Shown: in pieces, positions 9,064-17,560 of the stretch
How the letters are laid out: every line of letters begins with the position of its first letter
Numbering within the stretch: position 1 is the first letter of the stretch
Assembly (NCBI GenBank): GCA_002163065.1
Contig: MAAG01000069.1
Span: 1-39,785 of the forward strand
From: Arcobacter sp. 31_11_sub10_T18
Lineage (GTDB): Bacteria > Campylobacterota > Campylobacteria > Campylobacterales > Arcobacteraceae
Direction: 5' to 3'
DNA length: 39,785 nucleotides
Program-made: the position numbers and the translations under genes
The notes under the pieces: model-generated
What the model saw: only the letters and a program-made list of their open reading frames with translations
Told to the model about the DNA's origin: nothing
Databases searched by the model: none

Positions 9064-9870
9064 TTATTTTATAGTTGAAATTATTCTCCCGTAATTAACC
9101 TTTTGTTTTGTTAAATTATCTAAATTAACAAAATTCTTTTCCCATATCATAACAACTGTTGAGCCCATTTTAAAGTATCCCATACACTCGCCTTTTTTAA
9201 TATGAAGGTCATCATACTCATAAACAACCATATCATCAGGTTTGGTATTTGTCTCAACTCGTGGTTCAAAATCAAAGACCATTTGTCCCACATTTAAAGC
9301 CCCTACAAAAACCATGTAAAATATCTTCTCATCTTTTAAACACTCAACGATGACTCTTTCATTTTGTACAAAAAGTCCCAGTTCTTTTTTAAGGTATTTG
9401 AAATTCACAGGATATAATTTACCAGGAACATGAATCAGTTTTGTTATTTGACAATCAATGGGAGCATGATATCTGTGATAATCTTTTGGTGATAAATAGA
9501 AGTTCATGTATTCACCATCAAGAACTCTGTTAACATTTGAACTACAATGATAGGTTAAAAGTTCATCTACATTATATTCCATACCTTTAATTTGCATCAA
9601 GGTATCATTTTGTAAAGTTCCACACTGTGAAATTAAACTATCTGCAGGTGAAATAAAATTACCCTCTTGAGTATCTATGTCTCTTGGTTTTTCTAAAGCC
9701 CTCGTAAAAAGAGCATTTAAAGAGTCATATTCATTTGGATGTTTAAATTCGCTCATATCTAAACCCATACATTTAACATATGTCTTATTGATTAAGTTTT
9801 GCATTGGTTTAGGAAAGGGTTTTTTAGCAAATTTTCCAAAAACTCTTGAAATTTGATTTGTAATGTGCAT
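9064..9870 (-). CDS. psd: Phosphatidylserine decarboxylase proenzyme
   Basis: 268 aa. It converts phosphatidylserine to phosphatidylethanolamine at the inner membrane. The self-cleavage site FKMGST (S237 becomes the pyruvoyl group) is a variant of the usual LGST. DYHRYHAPID is the conserved His motif, and SPADS carries the conserved Asp. Length is normal for the short bacterial class. The start is supported by AAGGA ahead of the ATG. The gene lies between the Cache-EAL gene and the split SulP gene on the same strand with gaps of roughly 70-90 nt. Confidence 0.95.
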   Translation of the reverse strand: MHITNQISRVFGKFAKKPFPKPMQNLINKTYVKCMGLDMSEFKHPNEYDSLNALFTRALEKPRDIDTQEGNFISPADSLISQCGTLQNDTLMQIKGMEYNVDELLTYHCSSNVNRVLDGEYMNFYLSPKDYHRYHAPIDCQITKLIHVPGKLYPVNFKYLKKELGLFVQNERVIVECLKDEKIFYMVFVGALNVGQMVFDFEPRVETNTKPDDMVVYEYDDLHIKKGECMGYFKMGSTVVMIWEKNFVNLDNLTKQKVNYGRIISTIK

Positions 9871-9955
9871 CTAGTTCCTTGATTATTTATATAAATCGTA
9901 TTCTATCTAAAATAATCTAAAACTTAAATTTACCTTTATAAAATGTTTTCTGTAC

Positions 9956-10987
9956 CTATAAAGCTTCTTCAATCTTGTTATAAATTTTTACTTTTTCAAA
10001 GATTTTCATTTGGTCAATTCTATTTATTTTTCGCATATGCCTATGTTTTAACACCAAAACAACTTCAATATCCAAGTCTTGTAGTTTTAGAATCATCTCT
10101 TCAAGTGCAAAGATAGCTGAGATATCTATAAAAGGAACATTACTACAGTTGACAATTAATTTTTTTGTATCTAATATATTCTCAATTTGATCCTCAAACA
10201 GTGAGGCTGAACCAAAGAAAAATGCACCATTAATATTTAGAATTCGAAGATCTTTATTATCGACATCGTGTAAATCCTCTTTATGAAACTCAATTTTGAC
10301 CTTTGATTCAATTGAAATTCTATACACGATTAACATAGATGCCAATAAGATACCAACACCCACAGCCACAATTAAATCTACAAATACTGTTAAGAAAAAG
10401 ACAACCAACATTACAGCCAAATCATTTTTAGGAGCAAAGTTAATGATTTTTAAAAACTTGTAGTCTAAAATATCAATACCCACCTTCATTAAAATTCCAG
10501 CCAGAACGGCAAGGGGGATCTCTTGAGCAATAGGCGCCATAAACAAAACAATACACAATAAAGAAATAGAATGAATAATTCCTGAGAGTTTTGTTGTCCC
10601 TCCACTTTTAATGTTTACTACCGTTCGCATGGTTGCACCTGCTCCCGCAATTCCACCAATAAAAGAGACAAATATATTTCCAAGACCTTGTGCCATTAAT
10701 TCTTTATTTGAGTTATGTTTTGTTTTGGTAATTGAATCTGCTACTAAAGAAGTTAATAAGGTATCAATTGAGCCCAGAAGAGCTAAGGTAATGGCTAAGG
10801 TTATAATTTGTTTCAATTGAGATACTTCAAAAGAAGGAATTTTAAACTCAGGTAAACTCGTAGGAATTATTCCTATAGTAGCAATATCAAATTTAAAAAA
10901 TATAGTGATTGTTGTCATCACAACTAAAGCAATTAATGCGGCAGGAATGATACTGGATATTTTTTTAGGAGTAAAAACATAATACAC
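9956..10987 (-). CDS. SulP transporter, C-terminal half with STAS domain
   Basis: The 343-aa ORF covers the later membrane helices of SulP and the cytoplasmic STAS domain (about residues 245-343). GAGATMRTVVNIKSGG is a conserved SulP region. The GTG proposed by the ORF track lies inside the overlap with the first half and has no clear ribosome site, so independent translation is doubtful. See the pseudogene entry for the whole locus. Confidence 0.6.
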   Translation of the reverse strand: MYYVFTPKKISSIIPAALIALVVMTTITIFFKFDIATIGIIPTSLPEFKIPSFEVSQLKQIITLAITLALLGSIDTLLTSLVADSITKTKHNSNKELMAQGLGNIFVSFIGGIAGAGATMRTVVNIKSGGTTKLSGIIHSISLLCIVLFMAPIAQEIPLAVLAGILMKVGIDILDYKFLKIINFAPKNDLAVMLVVFFLTVFVDLIVAVGVGILLASMLIVYRISIESKVKIEFHKEDLHDVDNKDLRILNINGAFFFGSASLFEDQIENILDTKKLIVNCSNVPFIDISAIFALEEMILKLQDLDIEVVLVLKHRHMRKINRIDQMKIFEKVKIYNKIEEAL

Positions 10988-11487
10988 AGTGTTGAGAAGG
11001 CAATAAACAAGGCTTCTTTATTCATATTGGTAAAAGTATTTGGAAGATTATATAAAGATTCAAGAACAGAACCATATCCTGCTAATCCAAAAAATGGATT
11101 CACTTGTAATATAATAATAATTAAACCAATTCCACTCATAAAACCAGAGATGACTGGATAAGGAATATATTTTACATATTTACCCACTTTAGTGATTCCA
11201 AAAATTATTTGGAAAAGTCCTGTGAGTAAAACTACTGCCATTACTGCATTCATATCAGAAGAGAAAATAACCACTGCACTGGCAACAACAACGGTCATTG
11301 GTCCTGTTGGACCTGAAATTTGAGTGGGAGTACCACCTAAAAGTGAAGCAAAAAATCCAAGTACTATAGCACCATAGATTCCAGCAACAGCACCTGCTCC
11401 ACTTGCTACTCCAAAAGCTAAAGCTAAAGGTAATGCGATAACAGCAGCTGTGATTCCACCAAAAACATTACCTTTTATATTTTTCAA
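10933..11487 (-). CDS. SulP transporter, N-terminal half
   Basis: The 184-aa ORF begins MKNIKGNVFGGITAAVIALP, the normal SulP start, and includes GGTPTQISGPTGPMT, a substrate-region motif. It runs out of frame after FLLLKK, adding only YPVSFLPH before a stop. On its own it lacks half of the transport domain and would not be a functional transporter. See the pseudogene entry. Confidence 0.6.
   Translation of the reverse strand: MKNIKGNVFGGITAAVIALPLALAFGVASGAGAVAGIYGAIVLGFFASLLGGTPTQISGPTGPMTVVVASAVVIFSSDMNAVMAVVLLTGLFQIIFGITKVGKYVKYIPYPVISGFMSGIGLIIIILQVNPFFGLAGYGSVLESLYNLPNTFTNMNKEALFIAFSTLCIMFLLLKKYPVSFLPH
10960..10966 (-). other. A7 run at the SulP frame change (possible slippery site)
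   Basis: In the first-half frame the codons are CTA AAA AAA TAT, which contains A_AAA_AAA in the X_XXY_YYZ phase of bacterial -1 slippery heptamers. A -1 slip here enters exactly the second-half frame. I see no obvious downstream stem-loop, so a plain mutation is at least as likely. Confidence 0.5.
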
Positions 11488-11579
11488 CCTATACTCCTAA
11501 TTAGTGCAAATTAGCCTAAATTACAATATATCATAAAAAAATCACTCTTAAAATAAAAAAAATACTTAAGATTTAGTCT

Positions 11580-12680
11580 TTATATCTTGTTTGGAATCAA
11601 CATATAAAGAATACCTTTTTGTTTCATTTTACCAGCAACTTCTTCTGCTTCTTTTGTATTTCCCCAAAAAAAGTCTGCTCTAATTTGTCCTTTGATAGCT
11701 CCACCTACATCTGCGGCAATCATAAGTTGATTAATTTCTTTTTTATTGAGAGGATTATTTGTTTGGATAAAAACAGGCATTCCCAAAGGAATATAACTTC
11801 TATCAACGGCTAAATTTCTTTGTGCTACCAATTCAACCCCTAAAGCTCCCGTTGCACTTCTTTGTGATTCTTGAAAAAAGATATAACTTTCATTGATATT
11901 TAAAACCTCATCAACCTTTTTTGGATTGTTTTCAAACCACTTTTTAATACCTTGAAGAGAACCTTGATCTGGAGTAATATATCCTTTTTTAATCATGGCT
12001 TTCCCAATTGAATTATAACGTCGTCCATTTTGATTGGCATAACCCACGTTAATAATAGTCCCATCTTGAAATTTAACTTTTCCAGAACCTTGAATTTGTA
12101 AAAAAAACAGATCTACTTTACTGTCCACATAACAAATAGGCTCTAAATCTTTTTTACTTTCCATTTGCGCTCTTGTATTATATGGGACAAGTTTATTTCC
12201 TTTTATCTGTCCTCTTAATCTATATTTTTTTAACGCTGGGTATACAGAGCTTAAATCAACAGTAATTAAATCATTGGGCATTTTATAAATTGGGTATTGG
12301 AACTTTCCAGTTTTAATTCTACTTCCATTTAAAAGCGGTTCATAATATCCTGTAATTAAACCTTGTTCTGAGTCTTTATCATCGTATAATTTAAAAGGAG
12401 TAAAGTTATCTTGAAAAAATTGCTTGGCATTTGTCGCTATTTTTGCTTTCGCACAAGTTGCTTTAAAAGTATCATATCTTTTTGAGCGTACACAAGCTTT
12501 TTTAAATACCTCAAGAGATAAATCTAAATCATCATTCTCAAAGTCTTTTAACTCACTCCATGCACTTTGTTTTAAATTGGCTTTGGATATTTTCTCAAAA
12601 TCTTTATTATATTTTGGAGCACACCCGGTGATAAAAACTGTCAGTAGTATACCTGTGAAAACGTATAGTATATTTTTCAT
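11580..12680 (-). CDS. mltA: Membrane-bound lytic murein transglycosylase A
   Basis: 366-aa lipoprotein. The lipobox FITGC puts the lipidated cysteine at C20. It has the MltA domain (GYYEPLLNGSR, FFLQIQGSGKV) and the C-terminal 3D domain with ADVGGAIKGQIRADFFWG, which carries the conserved aspartates (D324 and D336). MltA cleaves peptidoglycan glycan strands from the periplasmic side of the outer membrane. The start is supported by AAAGAGG ahead of the ATG. It lies 92 nt upstream of the split SulP gene on the same strand. A TATAAT on the minus strand near 12713 may be its -10. Confidence 0.93.
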   Translation of the reverse strand: MKNILYVFTGILLTVFITGCAPKYNKDFEKISKANLKQSAWSELKDFENDDLDLSLEVFKKACVRSKRYDTFKATCAKAKIATNAKQFFQDNFTPFKLYDDKDSEQGLITGYYEPLLNGSRIKTGKFQYPIYKMPNDLITVDLSSVYPALKKYRLRGQIKGNKLVPYNTRAQMESKKDLEPICYVDSKVDLFFLQIQGSGKVKFQDGTIINVGYANQNGRRYNSIGKAMIKKGYITPDQGSLQGIKKWFENNPKKVDEVLNINESYIFFQESQRSATGALGVELVAQRNLAVDRSYIPLGMPVFIQTNNPLNKKEINQLMIAADVGGAIKGQIRADFFWGNTKEAEEVAGKMKQKGILYMLIPNKI

Positions 12681-12802
12681 TAGAACCTCTTTTAAGAATT
12701 TAAATTAAGAATATTATATTACCATCTTTTGCTTAATACTCTTGTACTTATGTTAAACTTAATAGTAAATCATTTTAATCAAAAGAAACAAAAGGAGTTA
12801 TT

Positions 12803-13561
12803 ATGTTAGGTAAATTTTTCATGGTTTTGGTCTTGGTTTTTTCTCTTGATTCATCGGCAATTGAGCTTGAAATTAAATTTCAAGATATAACTTACGGCAA
12901 TATGAATTACAAAAAACTTAATGGTTTTATGGCCAGTCCAAAAGAAATGGGTTCTTATCCTGCATTAATTCTCATTCATGAGTGGTGGGGATTAAACGAC
13001 GATATTAAAGCAAAGGCCAAAAAGTTCGCAAAACTGGGTTATGTCACCTTGGCCATTGATTTATATGGTGGTAAATCTAGTACCAATAGAGCAGATGCAA
13101 AAGTATATGCAAGTACTGTACGACAGAATCAATCTAAAGCTTTTGAAAATATCAAAAAGGCTCTAAAATTTATCAAAAATAAAAACAATGTCATCCAAGA
13201 TCGGGTGGGCTCTATTGGTTGGTGTTTTGGAGGTGGGTGGTCCTATCAAATTGCTAAAAACAATTTGGGTGTAAAATCTTCTGTGATTTATTATGGTCGA
13301 TTTAATCCAAAAGATGATTTACAAAAAATGAGAGCAGATATTATTGGTCATTTTGCACAAACAGATCGATCAATAAGTATAGATAATGTAAAAGAATTTC
13401 AAGTTAAATTAAAAACACTTAAAGGGAATCACGAAGTATATATTTATCCAAATACAAGTCATGGATTTGCAAGTAGACAAGGATCAAATAAAAAGTATGT
13501 GAAAGATGCAGCTGATTTAGCTTGGGATAGAACAATCAGTTTTTTAAAGTCTAATTTATAA
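12803..13561 (+). CDS. Exported dienelactone hydrolase family protein
   Basis: 252 aa. A signal peptide (about 19 residues) is followed by an alpha/beta hydrolase of the dienelactone hydrolase family. The cysteine nucleophile is in IGWCFGGG (C141), with the Asp at AQTDRS (D188) and His at TSHGF (H220) completing the triad. IHEWWGLND is the family oxyanion region. The ribosome site AGGAG lies before the ATG. It is the only plus-strand gene between 1 and 17.5 kb and stands alone. The true substrate is unknown, because many family members do not act on dienelactone. Confidence 0.9.
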   Translation: MLGKFFMVLVLVFSLDSSAIELEIKFQDITYGNMNYKKLNGFMASPKEMGSYPALILIHEWWGLNDDIKAKAKKFAKLGYVTLAIDLYGGKSSTNRADAKVYASTVRQNQSKAFENIKKALKFIKNKNNVIQDRVGSIGWCFGGGWSYQIAKNNLGVKSSVIYYGRFNPKDDLQKMRADIIGHFAQTDRSISIDNVKEFQVKLKTLKGNHEVYIYPNTSHGFASRQGSNKKYVKDAADLAWDRTISFLKSNL

Positions 13562-13582
13562 AAAACTGTAAAAGATAAAAGT

Positions 13583-13867
13583 TTATCTGCTTTGGGTATG
13601 GACTTCTTTTAGTCCACATTCACTGCATTTAAACTCAAATTCAATGGCACCACTACAGCCATGACTTTGTAAAATTCTTTTTCTAATAACAGGTACTTTA
13701 AATTCAGTATCATTATCTGTGTCAAGTATGATTTTTGTTTTAGAACCACAAGCAGGGCATACACCACTGTCTAAGGTATCAAACCTTGAGGATTTCTGCT
13801 TAAAATATAACATAACAGAAAAAATAAACATTAAAAAAATAAGTATAAGAAAGATAATTGTATACAT
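13583..13867 (-). CDS. Small membrane-anchored zinc-ribbon protein
   Basis: About 94 aa. One N-terminal membrane helix (MYTIIFLILIFLMFIFSV) is followed by a cytoplasmic domain with CPACG and CSECG pairs, plus a conserved-looking HGCSG between them, likely a zinc ribbon. The ORF track starts at a TTG (13885), but that codon lies in the arm of the hairpin at 13884-13909. The ATG at 13867, directly before the membrane helix, is a better start. It is convergent with the hydrolase gene and lies downstream of dnaK. Function unknown. Confidence 0.7.
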   Translation of the reverse strand: MYTIIFLILIFLMFIFSVMLYFKQKSSRFDTLDSGVCPACGSKTKIILDTDNDTEFKVPVIRKRILQSHGCSGAIEFEFKCSECGLKEVHTQSR

Positions 13868-13883
13868 AGTATTATTTATCAAC

Positions 13884-13909
13884 AAGCAGTAAGAAAACTC
13901 TTACTGCTT
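13884..13909 (-). terminator. Hairpin after dnaK
   Basis: Perfect 11-bp stem (AAGCAGTAAGA / TCTTACTGCTT) with a 4-nt loop, just past the dnaK stop. It probably ends or processes the hrcA-grpE-dnaK transcript. No U tract follows, so read-through into the zinc-ribbon gene is possible. Confidence 0.5.
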
Positions 13910-13918
13910 AATTAATAA

Positions 13919-15805
13919 TTATTCAACTTCCGCGTCAATTACGTCTTCGTCTTCTTTTTTGGCTTTAGCATCAGGTTTAGCACCATCTTTGTTTTCACCC
14001 TCTTTTTTATACATAGCTTCTGCTAATTTATGAGAAACTTCAGTTAATACTTTTAGTTTTTCTTCAATTTGCTCTTTCGTAGCATTTTCATCTTTTAAAA
14101 TTTCTTCTAACTCAGCTGCAGCATCAACGATTTTTGTTTTTTCTTCTTCGTTAACTGCATCTTCATTTTCTTCTAAAGTTTTTTTAGTTGAATGTAACAT
14201 TGCTTCTGCTTGATTTCTAATATCAATTACTTCTTTTCTTTTTTCATCAGCTTCTTTATTTGCTTCAGCTTCATTTACCATTTTTTCGATTTCTTCATCA
14301 GATAATCCAGATGAACCAGAAATAGTAATTTTATTTTCTTTACCAGTACCTTTATCTTTAGCAGATACATTTAACACACCATTTGCATCAATATCAAAAG
14401 TTACTTCAATTTGAGGTACACCTCTTGGAGCTGCTGGGATATCAGATAATTCAAACATACCTAAAGATTTATTATCTTTAGCAAATTCTCTCTCACCTTG
14501 ACCAACGTGAATAGAAACTGCAGGTTGATTGTCTTCAGCAGTTGAGAAAACTTGAGATTTTTTAACTGGAATTGTTGTACCTTTTTCAATAAGTTTCGTC
14601 ATAACTCCACCTAAAGTTTCAATTCCTAGAGATAATGGAGTAACATCTAGTAATAATACATCTTTAACGTCACCTTTTAAAACTCCACCTTGAATAGCAG
14701 CACCTGCAGCAACTACTTCATCAGGATTAACACCTTTATTTAAGTCTTTACCAAAAAAGTCTCTTACAATTGAAGTTGCTTTTGGAAGTCTTGTTGATCC
14801 ACCAACCATAATAATTTCTTGGATTTCATCTTTTTCTAATCCAGCATCTCTTAAAGCATTTTTGATGTGTACTAATGTTTCATCAATTAAGTCTTCAGTC
14901 ATTGCTTCAAATTTTGCTCTTGTTAATGATTTTACTAAGTGAATTGGTCCTGCATTTCCCATAGAAATAAATGGTAAATTGATTTCAGTCTCAGTTGCTG
15001 AACTTAATTCTTTTTTAGCATTTTCAGCAGCATCTTTTAATCTTTGAAGTGCCATTTTGTCATTTTTAACATCAAACCCATTTTCGTCTTTGAATTCTGC
15101 TGCTAACCAATCAATAATTACGTTATCAAAATCATCTCCACCTAAAAATGCATTACCATCAGTTGAAAGTACTTCAAAAGTTCCATCACCAATTTCAAGT
15201 GCAGTAACATCAAATGTACCTCCACCTAAATCATAAACGATAACTTTTTCTTCACCTTTTTTATCTAAACCATAAGCTAAAGATGCAGCTGTTGGCTCAT
15301 TGATGATTCTTAAAACATTCAGACCAGCAATAGTTCCTGCTTCTTGAGTTGCTTTTCTTTGTGCATCATTAAAGTATGCTGGTACAGTGATTACTGCATC
15401 AGTAACAGCAGAACCTAAAAATTCTTCAGCATCAGTTTTTAATTTTCCTAAAATCTTTGCAGAAACTTCTTGAGGAGTATATACTTTATCTGCAATTTCA
15501 ACTGCAGCTGCTCCATTTCTGTTTACGATTTTATATCCAACTTTATCTTGAGCATCTTTTGCATGTTCTTCATCCATCATAAGACCCATAATTCTTTTAA
15601 TAGAATAAATAGTTTTTTCTGGGTTTGTGATTGCTTGTCTTTTAGCTGGATCACCAACTAATACTTCACCTTTATCAGTGAATGCAACGATTGAAGGAGT
15701 AGTGTTTTTACCTTCTTTATTAGGGATAATTTTTGCTTCTCCCCCTTCATAAACTGCCATACAAGAGTTAGTTGTACCTAAATCAATTCCAATTACTTTA
15801 CTCAT
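13919..15805 (-). CDS. dnaK: Chaperone DnaK (Hsp70)
   Basis: 628 aa, normal length. The nucleotide-binding domain starts [11 protein letters not shown] and has [11 protein letters not shown] and VGGSTRLP. The interdomain linker [13 protein letters not shown] leads to the substrate domain, and the protein ends in an acidic tail ([11 protein letters not shown]). DnaK folds and protects proteins with DnaJ and GrpE. The ribosome site AAGGAAA precedes the ATG. It is the third gene of hrcA-grpE-dnaK, 82 nt after grpE. dnaJ is not in the window, as is usual in Campylobacterota. Confidence 0.98.
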   Translation of the reverse strand: MSKVIGIDLGTTNSCMAVYEGGEAKIIPNKEGKNTTPSIVAFTDKGEVLVGDPAKRQAITNPEKTIYSIKRIMGLMMDEEHAKDAQDKVGYKIVNRNGAAAVEIADKVYTPQEVSAKILGKLKTDAEEFLGSAVTDAVITVPAYFNDAQRKATQEAGTIAGLNVLRIINEPTAASLAYGLDKKGEEKVIVYDLGGGTFDVTALEIGDGTFEVLSTDGNAFLGGDDFDNVIIDWLAAEFKDENGFDVKNDKMALQRLKDAAENAKKELSSATETEINLPFISMGNAGPIHLVKSLTRAKFEAMTEDLIDETLVHIKNALRDAGLEKDEIQEIIMVGGSTRLPKATSIVRDFFGKDLNKGVNPDEVVAAGAAIQGGVLKGDVKDVLLLDVTPLSLGIETLGGVMTKLIEKGTTIPVKKSQVFSTAEDNQPAVSIHVGQGEREFAKDNKSLGMFELSDIPAAPRGVPQIEVTFDIDANGVLNVSAKDKGTGKENKITISGSSGLSDEEIEKMVNEAEANKEADEKRKEVIDIRNQAEAMLHSTKKTLEENEDAVNEEEKTKIVDAAAELEEILKDENATKEQIEEKLKVLTEVSHKLAEAMYKKEGENKDGAKPDAKAKKEDEDVIDAEVE

Positions 15806-15887
15806 TTTATTTCCTTATCATTTTTTTATTTTAATTTTAATTTTCAATTTAATATTCTAGTTTTTTGACATTACGGTCAAATCCAAA

Positions 15888-16451
15888 TTACTTCTTACAA
15901 ATGCTAACCATAGCAGGACGTAAAAGACGCTCTTTATACTTGTAACCTTTTTGCATCACTTGAACGATATCACCTTCTTCTTTGTTTTCATCTTCTACTT
16001 GCATAATTGCATTGTGGAAGTTTGGATCAAAGTGACCATCTGTTTCAACAAGAGAAATATCATGTTTTTCAAAAGCAGTATTAAAATTTTTAATTGTTAA
16101 ATTAATACCTTCTTTTAATTTCTCTAATAATTCTTCAGCACTTAAATCAGCAGTTGCTGAACTCATTGCCATTTCTAAAGAATCAATTGGAGCTAATAAA
16201 TCTTTCGCAAATTTTTCACTTGCATAATCAATTGCTTGGTATTTTTCTCGCTCTAATCTCTTTTTGATATTTTCAAAATCAGCATGAACTCTTAAATATT
16301 TTTCTTCTGATTCTTTTAATTTAAGTTCTAAATCACTCACTGGATCAGTAACTTCAACCTCAGTTTCAACTTCCTCATTTGTTTCTACTGTTTCATTTTC
16401 AGCAGTTTCTACTTGTTCTTCTAGTACTTCTTCTGTTTTTGCTTCACTCAA
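15888..16451 (-). CDS. grpE: Nucleotide exchange factor GrpE
   Basis: 187 aa. A long acidic N-terminal tail (rich in Glu/Thr/Val) leads into a coiled coil (KLKESEEKYLRVHADFEN) and the C-terminal beta domain (FDPNFHNAIMQVEDE ... GYKYKERLLRPAMV). It releases ADP from DnaK. It starts at a TTG that overlaps the hrcA stop (TTGA), preceded by AAAGGA at 7 nt, so translation is coupled to hrcA. Confidence 0.96.
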   Translation of the reverse strand: MSEAKTEEVLEEQVETAENETVETNEEVETEVEVTDPVSDLELKLKESEEKYLRVHADFENIKKRLEREKYQAIDYASEKFAKDLLAPIDSLEMAMSSATADLSAEELLEKLKEGINLTIKNFNTAFEKHDISLVETDGHFDPNFHNAIMQVEDENKEEGDIVQVMQKGYKYKERLLRPAMVSICKK

Positions 16452-17236
16452 GATGCAATCCTTTCATAAAAATATTCATAATTTTTTGATAACTCACCAA
16501 TAACAAGTATTTTTGAGTCTTTACCATTTATTTTACAGTTATGACAAATTCCAATATGTCCAACAGGTAATAAGTTTTCAAAATAAATATCTTCTTCACA
16601 TTTATCGAGAACTTCACCTTTTAGAAAACTGTTTATCATAAACTCATCTAAATCAAATTCTAGGGCCAGTTTTAAAAACTCTTTAGAGTTGATAATATTA
16701 AAACTACTGTTTTGCAAATACTCATTGATTTGCTCATATAATTCATAAGCACCTACTTGTTTTGAGATTTTTACAATATGATTGATATCTAAACCTACCA
16801 TATCTTGTAAAAATCGATGTAAAGCAGAGCTAAATTTAATAGTTATTGAAAAACTATTAAATTCTAAAATCATATATTTGTCTTCTACATTTAAGATATT
16901 TTGTAAGGTATCTGCTTTTTGTTCTTTTATAAAAACACAAACACCAATTTGATTTGCTACATATTTTAATGTTTCAAGATTTACAAAATCAAGTTTAAAG
17001 TTTAACCTACTAATCCAAAACTCTTTTAAAGCTTCAATAGTTGGTGTTCGCCCACTACTGATATGCTCTTGAGCCAGGTATCCTTCGTCTCCAAGTTTTT
17101 TAAAGTAACCTCTAATAGTTGCAGGAGAATAAGTAATGTCATACATTGATTTTAATTGACTAGAACCAATAGGTTCAAGATGTTCAATATATGCTTTAAT
17201 AATAGACTGTAATAAAAACTCTTTTTTATCAATCAT
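16448..17236 (-). CDS. hrcA: Heat-inducible repressor HrcA
   Basis: 262 aa, shorter than the ~340 aa of Gram-positive HrcA but normal for Campylobacterota. The N-terminal winged helix is recognisable from YSPATIRGYFKKLGDEGYLAQEHISSGRTPT. HrcA represses its own operon and other chaperone genes by binding CIRCE, with its activity modulated by GroEL. A near-consensus CIRCE lies 32 nt upstream of the start, so autoregulation is directly supported. Confidence 0.95.
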   Translation of the reverse strand: MIDKKEFLLQSIIKAYIEHLEPIGSSQLKSMYDITYSPATIRGYFKKLGDEGYLAQEHISSGRTPTIEALKEFWISRLNFKLDFVNLETLKYVANQIGVCVFIKEQKADTLQNILNVEDKYMILEFNSFSITIKFSSALHRFLQDMVGLDINHIVKISKQVGAYELYEQINEYLQNSSFNIINSKEFLKLALEFDLDEFMINSFLKGEVLDKCEEDIYFENLLPVGHIGICHNCKINGKDSKILVIGELSKNYEYFYERIAS

Positions 17237-17267
17237 GTTGACTCATTTTCTTAGGTTATTTTAGAAC

Positions 17268-17294
17268 TTAGCACTCAATATCTTAAACTGCTAA
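17268..17294 (-). promoter_or_regulatory. CIRCE operator of hrcA-grpE-dnaK
   Basis: TTAGCACTC-N9-AACTGCTAA matches the CIRCE consensus TTAGCACTC-N9-GAGTGCTAA at 16 of 18 positions. It begins 3 nt downstream of the -10 box and so covers the predicted transcription start. In addition CACTCAATA (17272-17280) is repeated inverted as TATTGAGTG (17307-17315) between the -10 and -35. Confidence 0.92.
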
Positions 17295-17297
17295 AGA

Positions 17298-17327
17298 ATT
17301 ATAACCTATTGAGTGTATATTTGTCAA
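17298..17327 (-). promoter_or_regulatory. Consensus sigma-70 promoter of hrcA-grpE-dnaK
   Basis: The minus strand reads TTGACA (17327-17322), 18 nt, TATAAT (17303-17298). Both hexamers are perfect, unusual in Campylobacterota where -35 boxes are weak. The strong promoter fits control by repression through CIRCE. Confidence 0.88.
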
Positions 17328-17560
17328 GGCATAAATATGTGAAAAAATAACATCACTTAATAGACCCTGCTTTATAGGCTTTATGCTAAGTGCTAGTTTT
17401 ATTTTCGTCTTCAAAATATATACCTATCTTTGTTTTTTGTAAGTAAATATTTAGTAAGGCCTATAAATTAGTAAAAATTATTAAGCTATATATGGGATAC
17501 CTTTATCAAACTTATGTATAATAAACTTAAACATTTATTATAAATTATTCAAGGTAGAGT
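17328..17560. other. Rest of the hrcA / RR-EAL divergent gap
   Basis: Non-coding, AT-rich. The only clear element is a TATAAT at 17517-17522 on the plus strand, a likely -10 for the receiver-GGDEF-EAL gene, without a recognisable -35. I see no RNA gene here. Confidence 0.5.

Larger units (their letters stand above)
9956..11487 (-). pseudogene. SulP-family anion transporter, split by a frameshift
   Basis: Two overlapping ORFs together make one SulP protein of about 510 aa. The first half (10933-11487) has the SulP N-terminus with GGTPTQISGPTGP. The second half (9956-10987) has the remaining membrane segments and a C-terminal STAS domain (LRILNINGAFFFGS, FIDISA). The second frame is -1 relative to the first, and the join falls at an A7 run (10960-10966). 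Reading across that run with a -1 slip gives FLLLKK-ISSIIPAAL, a smooth family-like join. Either it is a recent 1-nt deletion or sequence error, or the run is used for slippage. Substrate (sulfate, bicarbonate or another anion) cannot be assigned. Confidence 0.85.

Noticed and set aside
17328-17560. Possible second CIRCE (GCTAAGTGCTAG near 17382)
   Set aside because: Only a partial resemblance to one half-site, with no partner at N9.
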